Positions 11,700 through 22,321 are shown, numbered from the stretch's first letter. The stretch: DNA of 64,000 bases from Euglena gracilis (GCA_039621445.1 CP154956.1:23424743-23488742), one strand, 5' to 3'. Program-made: numbers and translations. Notes: generated by a model from the sequence alone, not told the origin.

Positions 11700-12501
11700 G
11701 GGCAGGAAAAAGGGACCTTGTTGTCAATCTTGCGAATTGCAACCTGTGGGGCCCCTCTTTCACCTCGGCTAGCAACCATGGGTGTTTTCCAGACGCTATT
11801 CCACCAGACAGCCCCTTGTGCCAAATGCCAATTGTCCCATTTGTGAAGGACTCCGGCGTCAAGGTCCTTGGTGTGCCACTCTGCCATCCTGAAGGGACGC
11901 TTTTGCCCGACAAATCTGGCGCAAACGTGTGGATGATGTGGTGAAGGCGTGTGACTCCCTCTCAAGACTCCCCCACGCACACCTCCAGTTCACCTTTCTG
12001 CGATATTGCCTGTCATCATGCAAAGTCAACGACCTCCTTCGCGCTACGCTTCTTTCCACGAGCCGCCCAGAATGTGCAGCTTTCTGTACGACCCTCCGAA
12101 ATTGCTTTGAAGGAATAGTTGGCGGCCCCTGCTCCCCTAAAGAATGGGAACAAATTTGTCTCCCCATCCGGCTGGGTGCCCTCAGCATCTCTGAGCCAGG
12201 GATTGCTGGCATTGTGGAATACATCCGTCGAGGCCCTGAAACACTTGGTATTCCTTCGGAGTTCCCCAGGGCCCCGTCAGACACTCTGGTGTGCTTCCAA
12301 GAAGCCATCCTCGGCAACGTTGCCCCACTGGTGCAATGGGTTGACGACCTGTCACTGTTGAAAGACGCGCAAAGTCCTCACACCTCCACCAAAAGTGGTG
12401 GAATGGACAGCTTTCCACGGCACGGCAAACAGCTCTTGCAAGGACCCTGCCCCCCACTGACCAAGTCCGATTTGCCAGCCAATGTCAGCCACGTGCTATG
12501 A
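11700..12501 (+). pseudogene. Retroelement copy 1: RT thumb and linker
   Basis: Two overlapping frames join near 11935. The first holds LANCNLWGPSF and DSGVKVLGVPLCHPEG, the conserved turn after the palm in this group. The second (11929-12501, 190 codons) holds LQFTFLRYCLSSCKVNDLLR and QICLPIRLGALSISEPG, segments that also have counterparts in copy 2 (ISHHLLRSCLDGCNVNHLLR near 15270). It joins the knuckle/endonuclease frame at 12498 with a 4-bp overlap, which I take as a frameshift rather than a designed overlap. Confidence 0.6.
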
Positions 12502-13232
12502 CCTTCGCGGCTGCCAGCACAAGCACGGGCACCCGCACTTTTTTGCCTTCTGCTGAATTTCGCTGCCTTTTGCGTTGGTACATTGGGATGCCACTCACAG
12601 AGGGTGCTTCTTCATGCAAGACACTCTGCCCAAAATGCCAAGGAAGATTGGATGTTTCTGGACATCACCTGCTATGTGGCAAATTCAACAACCTTTACAA
12701 GCGACAAGCAGGGGTCCAAGACTTTCTCACCTCCCTGGCTCAACGCGCCGGATTCCAAGCCAGAAAAGAACAACGGGCTGATGACAATTCCCGCCCTGGT
12801 GACATCTTCATTCCTCGCCTTGAAAGCGAAGGCCCAGTCGCAATCGACGTTACCATTCGTCACACACAGACCACAAGCAACCCTCCGAGCCGCCGCGCAC
12901 AACTTCTGATTTGGCAAGAAAAACAAGAAGCAGACAAACACCGCAAATATGATGCAACTTGTTTGAGACGAGGCTGGCGCCTCACCCCGTTTGTGCTTGA
13001 CTGCTTTGGCGGCATGGGGCAGCAAGGTCGTTCTCTGATGTCCACTCTCCTTAAAGCCTTGTTAGGGCAAATGCAGAGTTGGCTTCAGCGCCAAACCGAA
13101 GCAGAAGTGTGGCAAGGACTCTCACTCACCCTGGCCAAAGAAATCTCTGAACAGCTGGGTTGGAGCTTCTACACCAACCTGTCAAGTGACACTGACCTGT
13201 CTGCCGGTTGCCAACTCCCTTATTCCCAGTAA
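12498..13232 (+). CDS. Retroelement copy 1: CCHC knuckle and restriction-like endonuclease
   Basis: A 244-codon frame starting at ATG 12498. Residues about 48-65 form a zinc knuckle (CPKC, then H-H-L-L-C-G-K). Residues about 95-125 form the endonuclease core (RPGDIFIPRLESEGPVAIDV, then TIRHTQ). In the PD-(D/E)xK fold the acidic residues of RPGD and of xxDVT coordinate the metal ion that cuts target DNA. Downstream helices (QEKQEADKHRKYDATCLRRG) are shared with the fragments at 20.4 and 29.6 kb, so this is the best preserved endonuclease of the family here. No intact upstream RT remains to use it. Confidence 0.75.
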   Translation: MTFAAASTSTGTRTFLPSAEFRCLLRWYIGMPLTEGASSCKTLCPKCQGRLDVSGHHLLCGKFNNLYKRQAGVQDFLTSLAQRAGFQARKEQRADDNSRPGDIFIPRLESEGPVAIDVTIRHTQTTSNPPSRRAQLLIWQEKQEADKHRKYDATCLRRGWRLTPFVLDCFGGMGQQGRSLMSTLLKALLGQMQSWLQRQTEAEVWQGLSLTLAKEISEQLGWSFYTNLSSDTDLSAGCQLPYSQ

Positions 13233-13235
13233 ACA

Positions 13236-13924
13236 CCTTTGTTCACGACCTTTGTTAACCCACCTCCTCCACTTGAACCCTACCCGCCTCATACTCCTGT
13301 CCTCACCATCCTCCCCTTGCTATGCCACCAACGTCAGTGTGGCCGTTTCGAGACCAAAGCCAAAACTCAACTCCAACCCATTAATCCATGGACAGCACCA
13401 TATTCATTGATGATCGGTCGTTTTGTGCAGCTCAACCGTTTCTCATACATTTTTGTCATTTGTGACCTACTGGTCTGAACTCAGTGTCGCAATATGCGAT
13501 TTTGACCACGTGTGCGCAATATGCGTACATGTGCAACTTCAATTTTTTTTTGGCGCGAGGAAACCTCATTGCACTAGTGATGTGATGCATTATACACTGC
13601 ATTTCCAAAAACTACAATTATTGTGGTATACGCTAATGCGCAGACTGTTTCATTTATTTGTTGTTTTGCAAATTTTTTATTTTTCAGTGGTGATATCTAC
13701 ACTTTTATCGTTACCGCATCATTTGTGGCGATAGCCACCCAATTCTGTTGGACAATTACAATGCATCAACCACATTTCATTTTCTCGGTCATCGATCAAG
13801 ATGACTTAAGTGTACACATACCTTTTTTTTTCTCATAGAGAATCAGTCCCAGCACCTGTCCTATCGAGGACATCCTGCAAATCCGTGTAAATACCATACT
13901 GCACGTCACCGCAACTCTCCAACC
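13236..13924. other. Retroelement junction, no gene
   Basis: Sequence between the end of copy 1's coding part and the first recognisable residues of copy 2. It probably includes the 3' untranslated region of copy 1. GCAATATGCG-type palindromic words at about 13490-13530 resemble those at 8.3-8.65 kb. No poly(A) tail was seen. Confidence 0.45.
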
Positions 13925-14840
13925 CACCATATCAGACACATTAGGAGCAATCCTGGAAGCATACATCAGCAACCAACTGATGACGGCCTCTTTGCAGTCT
14001 TGGCTTACCCCAAACTAGTCCCACGCACAGTAGCAGCAAGAGGAGCGCACGCCTCAGACGAACTTGCTTCAGCACTGGGGAGGGGAAACAACTTGTTCCG
14101 TTCAGGAGGCTACGGAAGGCTGCTAAATGAACTCCGGTCAGCACAGAAACTAGCAAATCCGAACGCCGCAGGGGTAATTGAAACCAGAGCAGAGAAAAAG
14201 GCCAGAACAGAGCCCTCAACCTTTCCAAGCCGCACCCTCCGGAGAGGCATAACCCTCACAGGAGAAGGTGCCCCAGCCAAAGCGCTTCAGCTGCTGGTAT
14301 CGGAAGGCTGCCACCAGCCACAGGATCCACACGTTTGGAACAAACTGGAAGCCCTCCACCTGAACGGAAAGCCGGTAGACACGAACAACCTCCCCGCCAA
14401 AATCACACCGTTCCAGGATGGACAATCAATTACATGGGAACCCATCCTGCACGACGCTACCCTGAAATTCCCGCGTACGTCAGCCCCTGGACCCTCTGGG
14501 CTTCGTCCCATTCAAATGCCAGACGCAATCAAGTGCCCGGGTAGATGGACATATACGATCTCAGCTCTCGCCAGGCTCACCAACACCTGGGTCAATGGGG
14601 ACCTCCCCTCAGCACACTCCCCGTTCTGGTGCGGTGCCAACCTGACACTCCTTCGGAAAAAGGATAACAGGGTCAGACCGGTGGCAGTGGGCGAAACCAT
14701 ACGGAGATTGATTGTCAAAGCCCTATTGGCAACAGGCACGGCTAAAGACCAGGTGAGCAAGCTCCAACCCACACAAGTCGGGGTGGGGGTCACGAACGCT
14801 GCAGAATCAGTTGCGATTGGCTTCCAACACACAAAGTCCT
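13925..14840 (+). pseudogene. Retroelement copy 2: pre-RT and RT fingers
   Basis: An open frame of about 300 codons. Helical pre-RT text (DELASALGRGNNLFRSGGYG) is followed by the RT entry PRTSAPGPSGLRPIQMPDAI and then ARLTNTWVNGDLPSAHSPFW, NLTLLRKKDNRVRPVAVGET and SKLQPTQVGVGVTNAAESVA. The last two blocks match the R-P-I-x-V/A-G and Q-x-G-V motifs of reverse transcriptases. The frame is lost at about 14840, where a deletion removes the stretch holding the first catalytic Asp. Confidence 0.7.
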
Positions 14841-14854
14841 TTGGTGTCGTTGCG

Positions 14855-15716
14855 GCACACACCAGGGCTGCCCACTGGGCACCGTCGGCTTCTGCATCGG
14901 CCTGCAACCCCTGGCCGAAACCATCACAAACAACGCAGAATTACTCTGGAGCTCCTGGTACCTGGATGATGGTGTCATGGTGGGACAGCATGATAAACTG
15001 CAGAAAGTCATCTCCTTCCTCCAAGGTGAGGCCACACGCTGCGGGTTACAATTGAACCCGGAAGTGTGTGGTCTGGGGGCCAGCCGGCAAGACAATCACC
15101 TCTGCACCAGAAATGACCCTGATTCCGTGGAAAAAGACTCAGGGATCACGGTACTTGGGGTGCCTGTGGACTTCCCCACAAGCCACCACAAAACATCAGG
15201 AGCATGGGACTGCGCCACAGAAAAAATCGAACACGCAGCAGACATTTTTACCAGAATGACGGATGCCCAAATCTCTCATCACCTCCTACGCTCGTGTCTT
15301 GACGGATGCAACGTCAACCACCTGCTTCGCGGGTCTGCCAGGAAGCAGTCAATCGGTCATCCGAAGTCATCTTACAAGCCTTTGAGGACGTGGTTGGAGT
15401 CGCACTGAACACGGCACAGAGACTGCAAGCAGCACTATCACTCTCCAAAGGAGGGTGTGGGCTGCGCGGCCCCTCACACAACCAAGCAGCGGCCCGCACA
15501 GCAGCACTTTGTGCCTTCCACGCTGAAGGGCATCGGAAAATTGGTCTGCCCCAGTATGCAGGAAGTCCTGTGGCAGATCTAATTGAGCCACCACTGAGAG
15601 AACTGTGTGCTGCCTTACCGAACAATCCGACAGCCCCGAGACTGCTAGGAAACCTGTCAACCACCCAGACCCCAGGAAAAGATGAGCAGACCAAAAATGG
15701 TGGTCCAAAGAAATAG
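14855..15716 (+). pseudogene. Retroelement copy 2: RT palm (YLDD), thumb and linker
   Basis: Resumes with HQGCPLGTVGFCIGLQPLAE and WSSWYLDDGVMVGQHDKLQK; the YLDD codons are at 14959-14970. The thumb turn VLGVPVDFPTS follows near 15150, and KSSYKPLRTWLESH marks another frame change near 15400. The last part (15306-15716) reads VNRSSEVILQAFEDVVGVAL and QRLQAALSLSKGGCGLRGPS, equivalent to the linker of copy 1. Several frame changes make this a pseudogene. Confidence 0.65.
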
Positions 15717-15808
15717 GCAAAACCACAATGGACAACCTGTTTAACCTATGCAAGCCACGGGACCAAGCCCGCCTTTTGGAACAGTCCTCAGCAATTGGTC
15801 ATGGCTGA

Positions 15809-16345
15809 ATGGCCTCTCCCCCCTCACCGGCTCTACACACAGTCTTCTCAAGTGATGAGTACTGTCTTGGGCTCAAATGGTGGCTTGGGCTGCCTATCAT
15901 TGACGATGAAACGCAGAAATGCCAAGGCTGCTCCGCACCGCTGGACAGGGAAGGGGACCACCTCATCTGCTGCCCTCGAAACAACTTCATCGCCAGACAC
16001 ACGGCCGTTCAGGATGCAATTTTTACTCTTCTGTCCTCCACAGGCCAAGATGTCCAAAAAGAAGTCACGATCCCCAATGCTCCGGATGCCAACGTGCGCC
16101 CCGCTGATCTCCTACCATCGTGTTGGCAGGATGGCAAAATCACAGCCCTGGACATCACAATCTGCCATGGTTGGCAAAACACCTCACGGGAACGATGGAG
16201 GTCCTTTTTACAGCGCAAAGAAACTGCCAAGCACTCCAAATATGCGTCACTTGTCAAAACGCTGGTTGGTCCTTCACAACCTTGGCAATGGGCACGTGGG
16301 GAGGTCGGGGTCCAGAGGCCGCCCGCCTGCTTGGCCGCGCCATAA
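15809..16345 (+). pseudogene. Retroelement copy 2: CCHC knuckle and endonuclease
   Basis: A 178-codon frame containing CQGCSAPLDREGDHLICC (zinc knuckle, about residues 39-56) and VRPADLLPSCW...ALDITICHGWQ (endonuclease core, about residues 95-125), which align with RPGD...AIDVTIRH of copy 1. After HSKYAS the frame is shifted by a one-base deletion; the reverse-strand copy at 22.3-23.0 kb retains the undamaged continuation (CQNAGWSFTTLAMGTWGG). Confidence 0.7.
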
Positions 16346-16877
16346 ACAGAGCCACTGCATGGCAAGAAGGTGAAATCAGGGACCTGAAACAGTCCGAATG
16401 CTATCAAGCCATCGCAGTCGCACTGATCGCCAAATCTGGCAACTACTCAGCGTAAAGCACGCTGTTCGTAAAAGAGGATACACAGAAGCCGCCAAAAGCT
16501 CCACAAACAGGAGGCAACCAGGAAAAACCCCAAGCACCAAAGCACCCCAAACACAAAACACGAATCACAAGGAAAAGGCTCCTATGGAACCAAAAGGCAA
16601 AAAAAGACAAATCGCACCAACAACCGAGGCAACACGACACAAACGCGCCCCACCGTGCATGCACCCACCAACCCCACCCGGGCTTTGCCCATTTCTGACT
16701 AACCAATAACCACCAACAGGTACTGTACGTTGTAGTGTACTCTACCAGCAGTATACACACCCGCGACCTGTGGCGGCACAGGAAGTCACAAGGGGGTTCC
16801 TCTTGTGGCGATGGCCAAAAGAAACGCTACCCTGGGCACGGGGCACGGTCTGGGTGAAGCTGTGCTACCCGCCGTGA

Positions 16878-17107
16878 TCGTCGGACCTCCTAACCCAGCG
16901 CATCAGCACCATCCCCCCTAAAAAAAAAAAGAAAGGGCCCACCCCCCTCAGGGTCAGGCCAACGGAAATCGAAGTGAAACCGCCCAAGTGACAGGCGGGT
17001 GCAACAGCACGCGGTGACCCGTCCCAACGGCAAAAGAACAGCACGCCGACACGGGCGACGCGCCTGCACCGGCGACGCGCGAGCACGGGAGCCGCGCGAG
17101 ACGCGCG
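16878..17107. other. Flank between retroelement copy 2 and TGCCG array
   Basis: Contains an A10 run at about 16921 and GC-rich, purine/pyrimidine-alternating sequence rich in CGCGC words leading into the pentanucleotide array. No gene. Confidence 0.5.
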
Positions 17108-17219
17108 CCGTGCCGCGCCGTGCCGCGCCGTGCCGTGCCGTGCCGTGCCGTGCCGTGCCGTGCCGTGCCGTGCCGTGCCGTGCCGTGCCGTGCGGTGCCG
17201 TGCCGTGCCGTGCCGTGCC
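17108..17219. repeat. TGCCG pentanucleotide array
   Basis: About 22 near-perfect copies of TGCCG with occasional CGCCG or TGCGG variants. It is open in several frames on both strands (Ala/Val/Pro/Cys or Arg/His/Gly/Thr repeats), so frames crossing it (16865-17233 -, 16999-17505 +) are artefacts. Confidence 0.9.
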
Positions 17220-17818
17220 AAAAAAATCTGCAATTTGTGTTTCAGAACAAGGAATAGTACTATCTAGCATGACATTGTACATTCTGCAGACTGCTGCTAT
17301 GCACAGTGCCATGTTCATGCTGCCTGGTACACATCCCCCTCCCACGGCTTTGGCAGATTTCCTTACTGGACCGGGCCAGCAAGGTTTCAAGCACTGCCCT
17401 GAGTTTGAGGAAAGTACACCAGGAACAAGTGTCCTGGGTCTGCTTCTCCATCACAAGGTCAAAAACCAGAAACGGAAGGAAGAGAGGGGAACCCAAAAAA
17501 CCTAAAAAGGCGCAAAACAGGTTACCCGCTTATGCAGCTACCTACTTACTGCGGTAAAGGGGTGGAAGTGGAAGAGCCCACTGGGAAATTGGGGCTGGAA
17601 GGTTTCCATTCCAGAAAGTTCCCATCCGCCCGGTTTGGGGTGTGCCTATGGCACTTGGGGTGGTCTCATTCCATAATCGGAAAAGATTGTAGAGGTAGGG
17701 TGTGGTAGCCCTAAAAACTGTTGCCTTGGGTGTGCAGCCTGTAGGCTGAAGGGTTGGCATTAACCAAAAATAATGGGGGGGTAGGCTTTATCTCCCAGAA
17801 ACATTGCCTTGCGGAATA
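17220..17818. other. No gene seen
   Basis: Mixed sequence without recognisable coding signature. Frames 17260-17496 (-) and 17306-17557 (+) overlap on opposite strands and neither shows a motif. Confidence 0.45.
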
Positions 17819-18302
17819 TGCATGGCACAAAACAAAATTTCTGCATACGGTCTTTTGACCAGCCCCCCACATACTGAGGTGTACAGACGCAAAAGAAATG
17901 CGGAATTGTGGCAGGCTGCTGCCAATTCACAGAACAACTGTGGTTGGTGTGGCTTATACCTCTTTGAAAAACCGCAAATGAACTGTGAATGCACATCAAA
18001 GGCTGGAACATTGTGCCATTGCGGTGAAATTCATCACTGTGTACCTTTCGGTACAATCAGAGGCATGATACCTCCAAATGCAAAGTGTGCGTATGAAAAA
18101 TTGTGGGTATCCCAATATTGCGCACAAGAAAAAAAATAACTATCACAAAAAATACACGGAAGTACACCATTTCTATGATGGTGGTCTGGCAGGCATGTTC
18201 TGTGATAAGCGTGAACTCAATCGAGTTTTTTTTTTCTTCGACAAGTTGGCCGTAAAGCCGTCACTGCAGTGTGTGGTGGCATATACCACCAAAACTTACT
18301 AA
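17819..18302 (+). CDS. Cys-rich open frame, unrecognised
   Basis: From the ATG at 17819 a frame runs to a TAA at about 18137. A second frame (about 18146-18302) continues in similar style (KKYTEVHHFYDGGLAGMFCD, FFFDKLAVKPSLQCVVAYTT), so a frame slip or short intron near 18140 is possible. Cysteines are clustered: CGWCGLYLF, NCECTSKAGTLCHCGEIHHC and KCAYEKLWVSQYC. The pattern suggests a metal-binding or disulfide-rich domain, but I cannot match it to a family. No second gene is close, and no signal peptide is visible at the chosen start. Confidence 0.3.
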
Positions 18303-18900
18303 AAGTCTCTATTTTTTTGTATATTTGCAAAGAAGCACTACAACTATGCCTTTTGGCGCTTTACCGTTTGCGGTGAAGCTTTCAACTGAAAAATCGACCT
18401 GTTGGTCAACAACGCACGCAATCTCTGTTACAGAGAATTAATGCAGTTTTTCTGCACGCGTTAGGCCACATTTTTGCACCAATTGGTGCTACACCGGCTA
18501 GGAAAAAGAACAAAAGCACATTGTGCCGATTGTGAAACAAGCCGATTGGCTAAAGATCATTGGTACCATATCGGTATGCTACCACTATGTGGTATTGGAC
18601 TGTCCCATTAGGACTAACATCTCACCTAGAAGGGTGACACTACACACAAAACTCTTGTACGGCTATAAGTATTCCGCGTGAAAAATTCTGAAAGAATCCG
18701 AAAAGTATTCACGTTTTGAGAGAGCCATTGGCTCAAAAATTGCACCACGATGGTGGAACGTAAGATATTTCGCCGAATAGCGATTGTTGATTCATAAATT
18801 TCAAAGCGGGAGTTGATTCTCCTGCGCACAAATTTGATGATTATCCCAGGTCTTGCGTTGTTTCAGAGGTTGCTTTCGTTGCCTGCTGCGTCTGCTATGG
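18303..18900. other. No gene seen
   Basis: AT-rich sequence with several short palindromic phrases (for example around 18540-18600: GGTACCATATCGGTATGCTACC-like text). No coding or RNA gene recognised. Confidence 0.4.
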
Positions 18901-18904
18901 TTGC

Positions 18905-20360
18905 TGCGTCTCTGCCTTCTCAGGGGTGGACTAGGTCGCGGAGGGTGTCAGCGGTGTGATCTTGGTCGCCCGGTGTTCTGCAGGCGGGGGCCGAGGTCGT
19001 ACGTTCCTTGCGTTTGCTTGATTTGGGGTGTGCTGTGGTGGGATTTGTGGGTCCTGGGTTTTCCTCAATATCTCCACAGGTGAGCAGGGATCCCTTGCCT
19101 TTGTCCTTCAAGGTTTGTTGCTTTGGGGGTGTTTGGAACGGGGCACTTCTATTGATTTGAAACGTCCGGGGTCTGTGAGGTGGATGCCTGGAAACGTGCA
19201 ACCCGGGAGCGGATGAGTTGTGCAGCTTGCCCTTTGCGGCCTTTGCCACCTCTTGGGGACCACAGCGTCACCTTTTGGAAGATGGCCCAGTCTCGCAATG
19301 CTTCCCACGATCTTCCAGAGCAAGGTCGGTGCTGCACTCCGGTCCATGCCATACCCCAAAGAGGATTTCCGCACGCGGGATATGGCGGATCAATGGTCTC
19401 ACCTTGGACATAATTTCATGGATTGCGGCCGACATGCCAGGATTCGGAGACTCCAAGGGGGTGATGCGATTGCTGTGCGACGTTGACGAGGACGCAGCTC
19501 GGCTCGGCGGCGGGTAGGCTGGCGATGGCAAGCGGGATGGCGTTGCGTCCGCTCGCACGGGAAAGCAATTCTGCCCTGCGCACCGCTTGCCTTCGGGGCG
19601 GAGTCGCAGACAATGCCTACACACCCAGCGCTGTGCATTTAGTAGCCACACGGAGGTTGGTATTTCACCTGCAGCGACGTATACCATGGATACATGATTG
19701 ATTGAAAGACGCTTGGCGTTCCATCCTTGTCAGCCATGTCGCAAAGACTTGCAACAATGCGGAAATAGGCAGCAGAAAACGCCATTCTCATCTTGATCGG
19801 AGTTTGATGACCCACACTCCGGTTGGGCTCGTCGCTTTCGGTTGCGGTGACTTGGTGGTGCTCTGGTTTGAGCTGAAGCTGATGGGGAAGCAGGTGGTGG
19901 TGGTGGTGGGATTGGAGCGAGGTGGATGACACTGGAAGAGTGGTTGGCAACCATAAATGCTGCACCCAGATCATGGAGGGATGCGGCTGGGGATTCCGGC
20001 GCGGGGCTGGGTTGAACGTCTCCATCACAGCACAAATCGTGTGACGATGACTTGTTGTTGTGGGCTGGAAATGGAAGGAGGACCGCGGGGGAGAGGCCGG
20101 CAGTGGGGGCTGCGGCAGCACCCAGGGGAGGGACAGGCCCGCCCGGGCTCACCGAGGGAGAGATCCTTGGTGGCGTCTCCCTGGGATCAAGCCCATCGTA
20201 AACCCCGATAAGGTGTGGGCCAGCCTGTTGGTGCTCGGGGGAGTCGGGGTGGGGGAAAGGCCGGCAGTGGGGACTGCGGCAACACCCAGGGGGACAGGCC
20301 CGCCCGGGCAGATCCAAGATAGGATAGGACTGCCTAGGCAGATCCAAGATAGCATAGGCG
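18905..20360 (-). pseudogene. RT-RLE-type retroelement, N-terminal region with 2A-like motif
   Basis: Read on the minus strand from about 20360 downwards. First comes a Pro/Ser-rich stretch (Ala/Pro repeats near 20200-19900). Next is Cys/His-rich text (GVFCCLFPHCCKSLRHG near 19760; RWVCRHCLRLRPEGKRCAGQ near 19600) that could be zinc fingers. Then comes a pre-RT block (SWEALRDWAIFQKVTLWSPR) equivalent to one in copy 1. Last is a frame containing GSLLTCGDIEENPGP at 19093-19049. Several frame changes separate these parts. It lacks the RT itself. N-terminal Cys2His2 fingers precede the RT in R2-like elements, which fits. The 2A-bearing end could alternatively be the start of a second, different retroelement. 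Confidence 0.55.
19049..19093 (-). other. 2A-like co-translational separation motif
   Basis: The codons read GSLLTCGDIEENPGP. The last eight residues fit the 2A consensus D-x-E-x-N-P-G-P, in which the ribosome skips the Gly-Pro peptide bond, and the preceding leucine-rich turn is also typical. 2A-like motifs are known from RNA viruses and from N-terminal regions of some non-LTR retrotransposons (trypanosomes, sea urchins and other marine invertebrates). Here it sits in a decayed retroelement frame, followed by basic Ser/Lys/Arg-rich text and a stop at about 18920. Confidence 0.7.
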
Positions 20361-20399
20361 ATTCCTAATTCTGCAATTAGCACCATCTTTATCTTTATC

Positions 20400-20760
20400 A
20401 CTCGCTTTGACGCCAATGGACCCGCAGCCATTGATGTCACTGTAAGACACCCATTGGCTCCTCCAAGATCAACCCCAGCACAAGTGCACAAGTGGCACCA
20501 ACGGCAAGAGGAAGACAAAATTTTCAAATACGGAGAGCCGTGCAAGCGACGCGGTTGGACCTTTGTACCACTGGTGAAGTACTACTACGGAGGCATTATC
20601 GAAGCAGGACAAGGCTTTGTCTCCACTTGTATCTGCCTTCTAACCAGCCAACACAACGGTTGGGAGAGGCGGGGCGGGGAGGACAATATGTGGCAATGAC
20701 TGGAAATAGCTCTGATGCGTGAAGTGGCCCGACAGTTGGCATGGGGGAAATGTCCTGAAC
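20400..20760 (+). pseudogene. Restriction-like endonuclease fragment of a retroelement
   Basis: Begins in frame with RFDANGPAAIDVTVRHPLAP, matching the second acidic motif of copy 1's endonuclease (xxAIDVTIRH). It continues through QVHKWHQRQEEDKIFKYGEP and CKRRGWTFVPLVKYYYGGII, equivalent to the C-terminal helices of copy 1. The first acidic motif (RPGD) and everything upstream are missing. It lies back to back with the minus-strand N-terminal fragment ending near 20360, so the two pieces of related elements face opposite ways. Stop near 20699. Confidence 0.65.
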
Positions 20761-22321
20761 AGCTTCTGTATTGCGGAACCTCAGGAGCTCTTAGCCGGCC
20801 CACGGGCCTGAACCAGAAACCATTGTCTGCCTACGACCAATGGCCCTGAGGCCAAAATTGGTACCCTTCAGGCGTACACAAACAGGCCCTCACCTACCTC
20901 ATCGGATCTGTGGATATTCACCTTCAGGCAAACCGTGACAGTCACGTGAAACCCTACATGACACACGCATGCCAAAGGAGGCAGCACAGCCAGTGTGGGC
21001 CTCGTCTTTTATCAGTCGTTTAAAACATCGTTTTCATTCAGTTTAAAACCGTCGTCGAAAATCAAAAAGGCGGGTTTTCGACAGTATGGAAAAAGACATA
21101 GGGCGCCGGACGTCTTGCCGACTAAGGGAGGACATCCCAGCGGTCGCCCTGGGGAGCTTGCCGGCCAAGGGAGGCCATTCCAGCGGTCGCCCTGGGGGGC
21201 TTGCTTCACCAAGTTCCAATGTTGAAACGACTTTGGCACAGTCGAAGAGCTAACAAAATTTTGCGTTCGCAGTTAGGAAGGGGTCCGGCCGAAGCAGTCA
21301 TTGTTTTCAAAAAAGGACCAGCTTTAAATCCCAGTTTCTTCTTCCTAAAAACGTTTTCACCAAAAATCCCCTGGCACCCAGCTTCTACGGGGGGGGGGAG
21401 GGGGGGCAAAACCCACACCACGCCACAAAAAATTGGTGCCGGGTTGGAACGCCCCAGGTTGAGGGGATTCACGTACAGCCCTGTCTGACACTGGGGGGGG
21501 GGTGCTAGTTTTCAGAACATACTCCAAGAAGAAAACCCTTTTGACAGAGAAAAATTTCAGGAAGACAAAGGCTGGAAACACAGGCACAACACATGGAGAA
21601 ATCCAAAAAAAGAAAGTGCACGATTTAAAAACAACAGAGTCTTGTGTTTTTTCTGCAAAACACCACAGGACCCTGACAACAGCTGCCAATGCCTTCACGT
21701 CTTCTGCTTCTTTTGTAACTTCTTTGACTTCACATTCTACACGTAGAACCTGTGAGTGGAAGAATCATACATGAAACACATGACAACATGGATGACAGAC
21801 AAATGAGACGGAAAAAAAGAACAATGGCAAATCTGGCAAAAATCCAGAATGAAGCCACATGTCCTAAGATTACAAGCACAATGCCAGGTGAAAACACTCC
21901 CAAAACAAAGGTCAAAGACAGAGCTGCAGCAAGTGTTCTGAAATGGAAGCAAAAGTCACCTCATGTAAAACACCACCAGAAAACGATATGGACCAGCAGA
22001 AAACGATAGAAAAACAGAACGCACAACAGAAGACCTGCCACACAAGAGGGTGGCACTCAAAATTATCACCCAGCGGAGCGTATTTTGGAAAAAATGGCAA
22101 ATTTTTGAAAGTCGTCTAGATGCATCAGAAAAGACCAGGACAACAATTCTTCAAAAGTCACCTTCAGGGGGGCATACCTGCTTCGACGTTCAATAAATCC
22201 TGCATGAATATATTCCTTGTCCTTCAAATAGTTGGATTCTGAGTTCCAGACAAAGAATAACAACGAATTTCAGGGGGATACCGGTTTTGCTCCCAATTTT
22301 TTTGATGATGTGCTGGTCATT
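20761..22321. other. No gene seen; 43-bp tandem duplication
   Basis: At 21118-21203 a 43-bp unit (beginning CCGACTAAGGGAGG / CCGGCCAAGGGAGG, both ending GGCTTG or AGCTTG) occurs twice in tandem. Short frames such as 21752-22009 (+) are Lys/Thr-rich without motif. G8-G9 and poly-A runs occur near 21390-21500. Confidence 0.45.

Larger units (their letters stand above)
10022..13235 (+). mobile_element. Non-LTR retroelement copy 1 (RT plus restriction-like endonuclease), degenerate
   Basis: Read in order across several frames, this block encodes a Pro/Ser-rich N-terminus, a conserved pre-RT segment, a reverse transcriptase, a thumb/linker, a CCHC-type knuckle and a C-terminal restriction-like endonuclease. 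That order is known for R2/R4/NeSL-type elements, which copy RNA directly at a nicked DNA target. Key sites seen are GPSGLRPDHL (about 10975), the QGDP block (about 11540), the catalytic YLDD at 11631-11642, VKVLGVPL (thumb, about 11858), CPKC...H...C (about 12630-12680) and RPGD...AIDVT (about 12795-12855). Frame changes near 11140, 11690, 11935 and 12495, and a stop codon inside the QGDP block, show it is dead. A second family member follows directly in the same direction. Confidence 0.85.
13925..16877 (+). mobile_element. Non-LTR retroelement copy 2 (RT-RLE), 5'-truncated and degenerate
   Basis: Same domain order as copy 1 but a distinct subfamily. It starts inside the pre-RT block (DGLFAVLAYPKLVPRTVAAR), so the N-terminus is missing. 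RT entry APGPSGLRPIQM lies near 14485; the RT motif 'KDNRVRPVAVGETIRRLI' near 14660; part of the palm before QGCPLG is deleted; YLDD is at 14959-14970. The knuckle (CQGCSAPLDREGDHLICC) and endonuclease (RPADLLPSCW, ITALDITICH) lie near 15920-16165. A one-base deletion near 16245 breaks the C-terminus relative to copy 3. The 3' end, shared with the copy at 22.3 kb, is sharp at 16877 (GCCGTGA) with no poly(A). Confidence 0.85.

Noticed and set aside
16865-17505. Long overlapping frames on both strands with Ala/Val/Pro or Arg/His/Gly repeats
   Set aside because: They are translations of the TGCCG array, which lacks stops in most frames.
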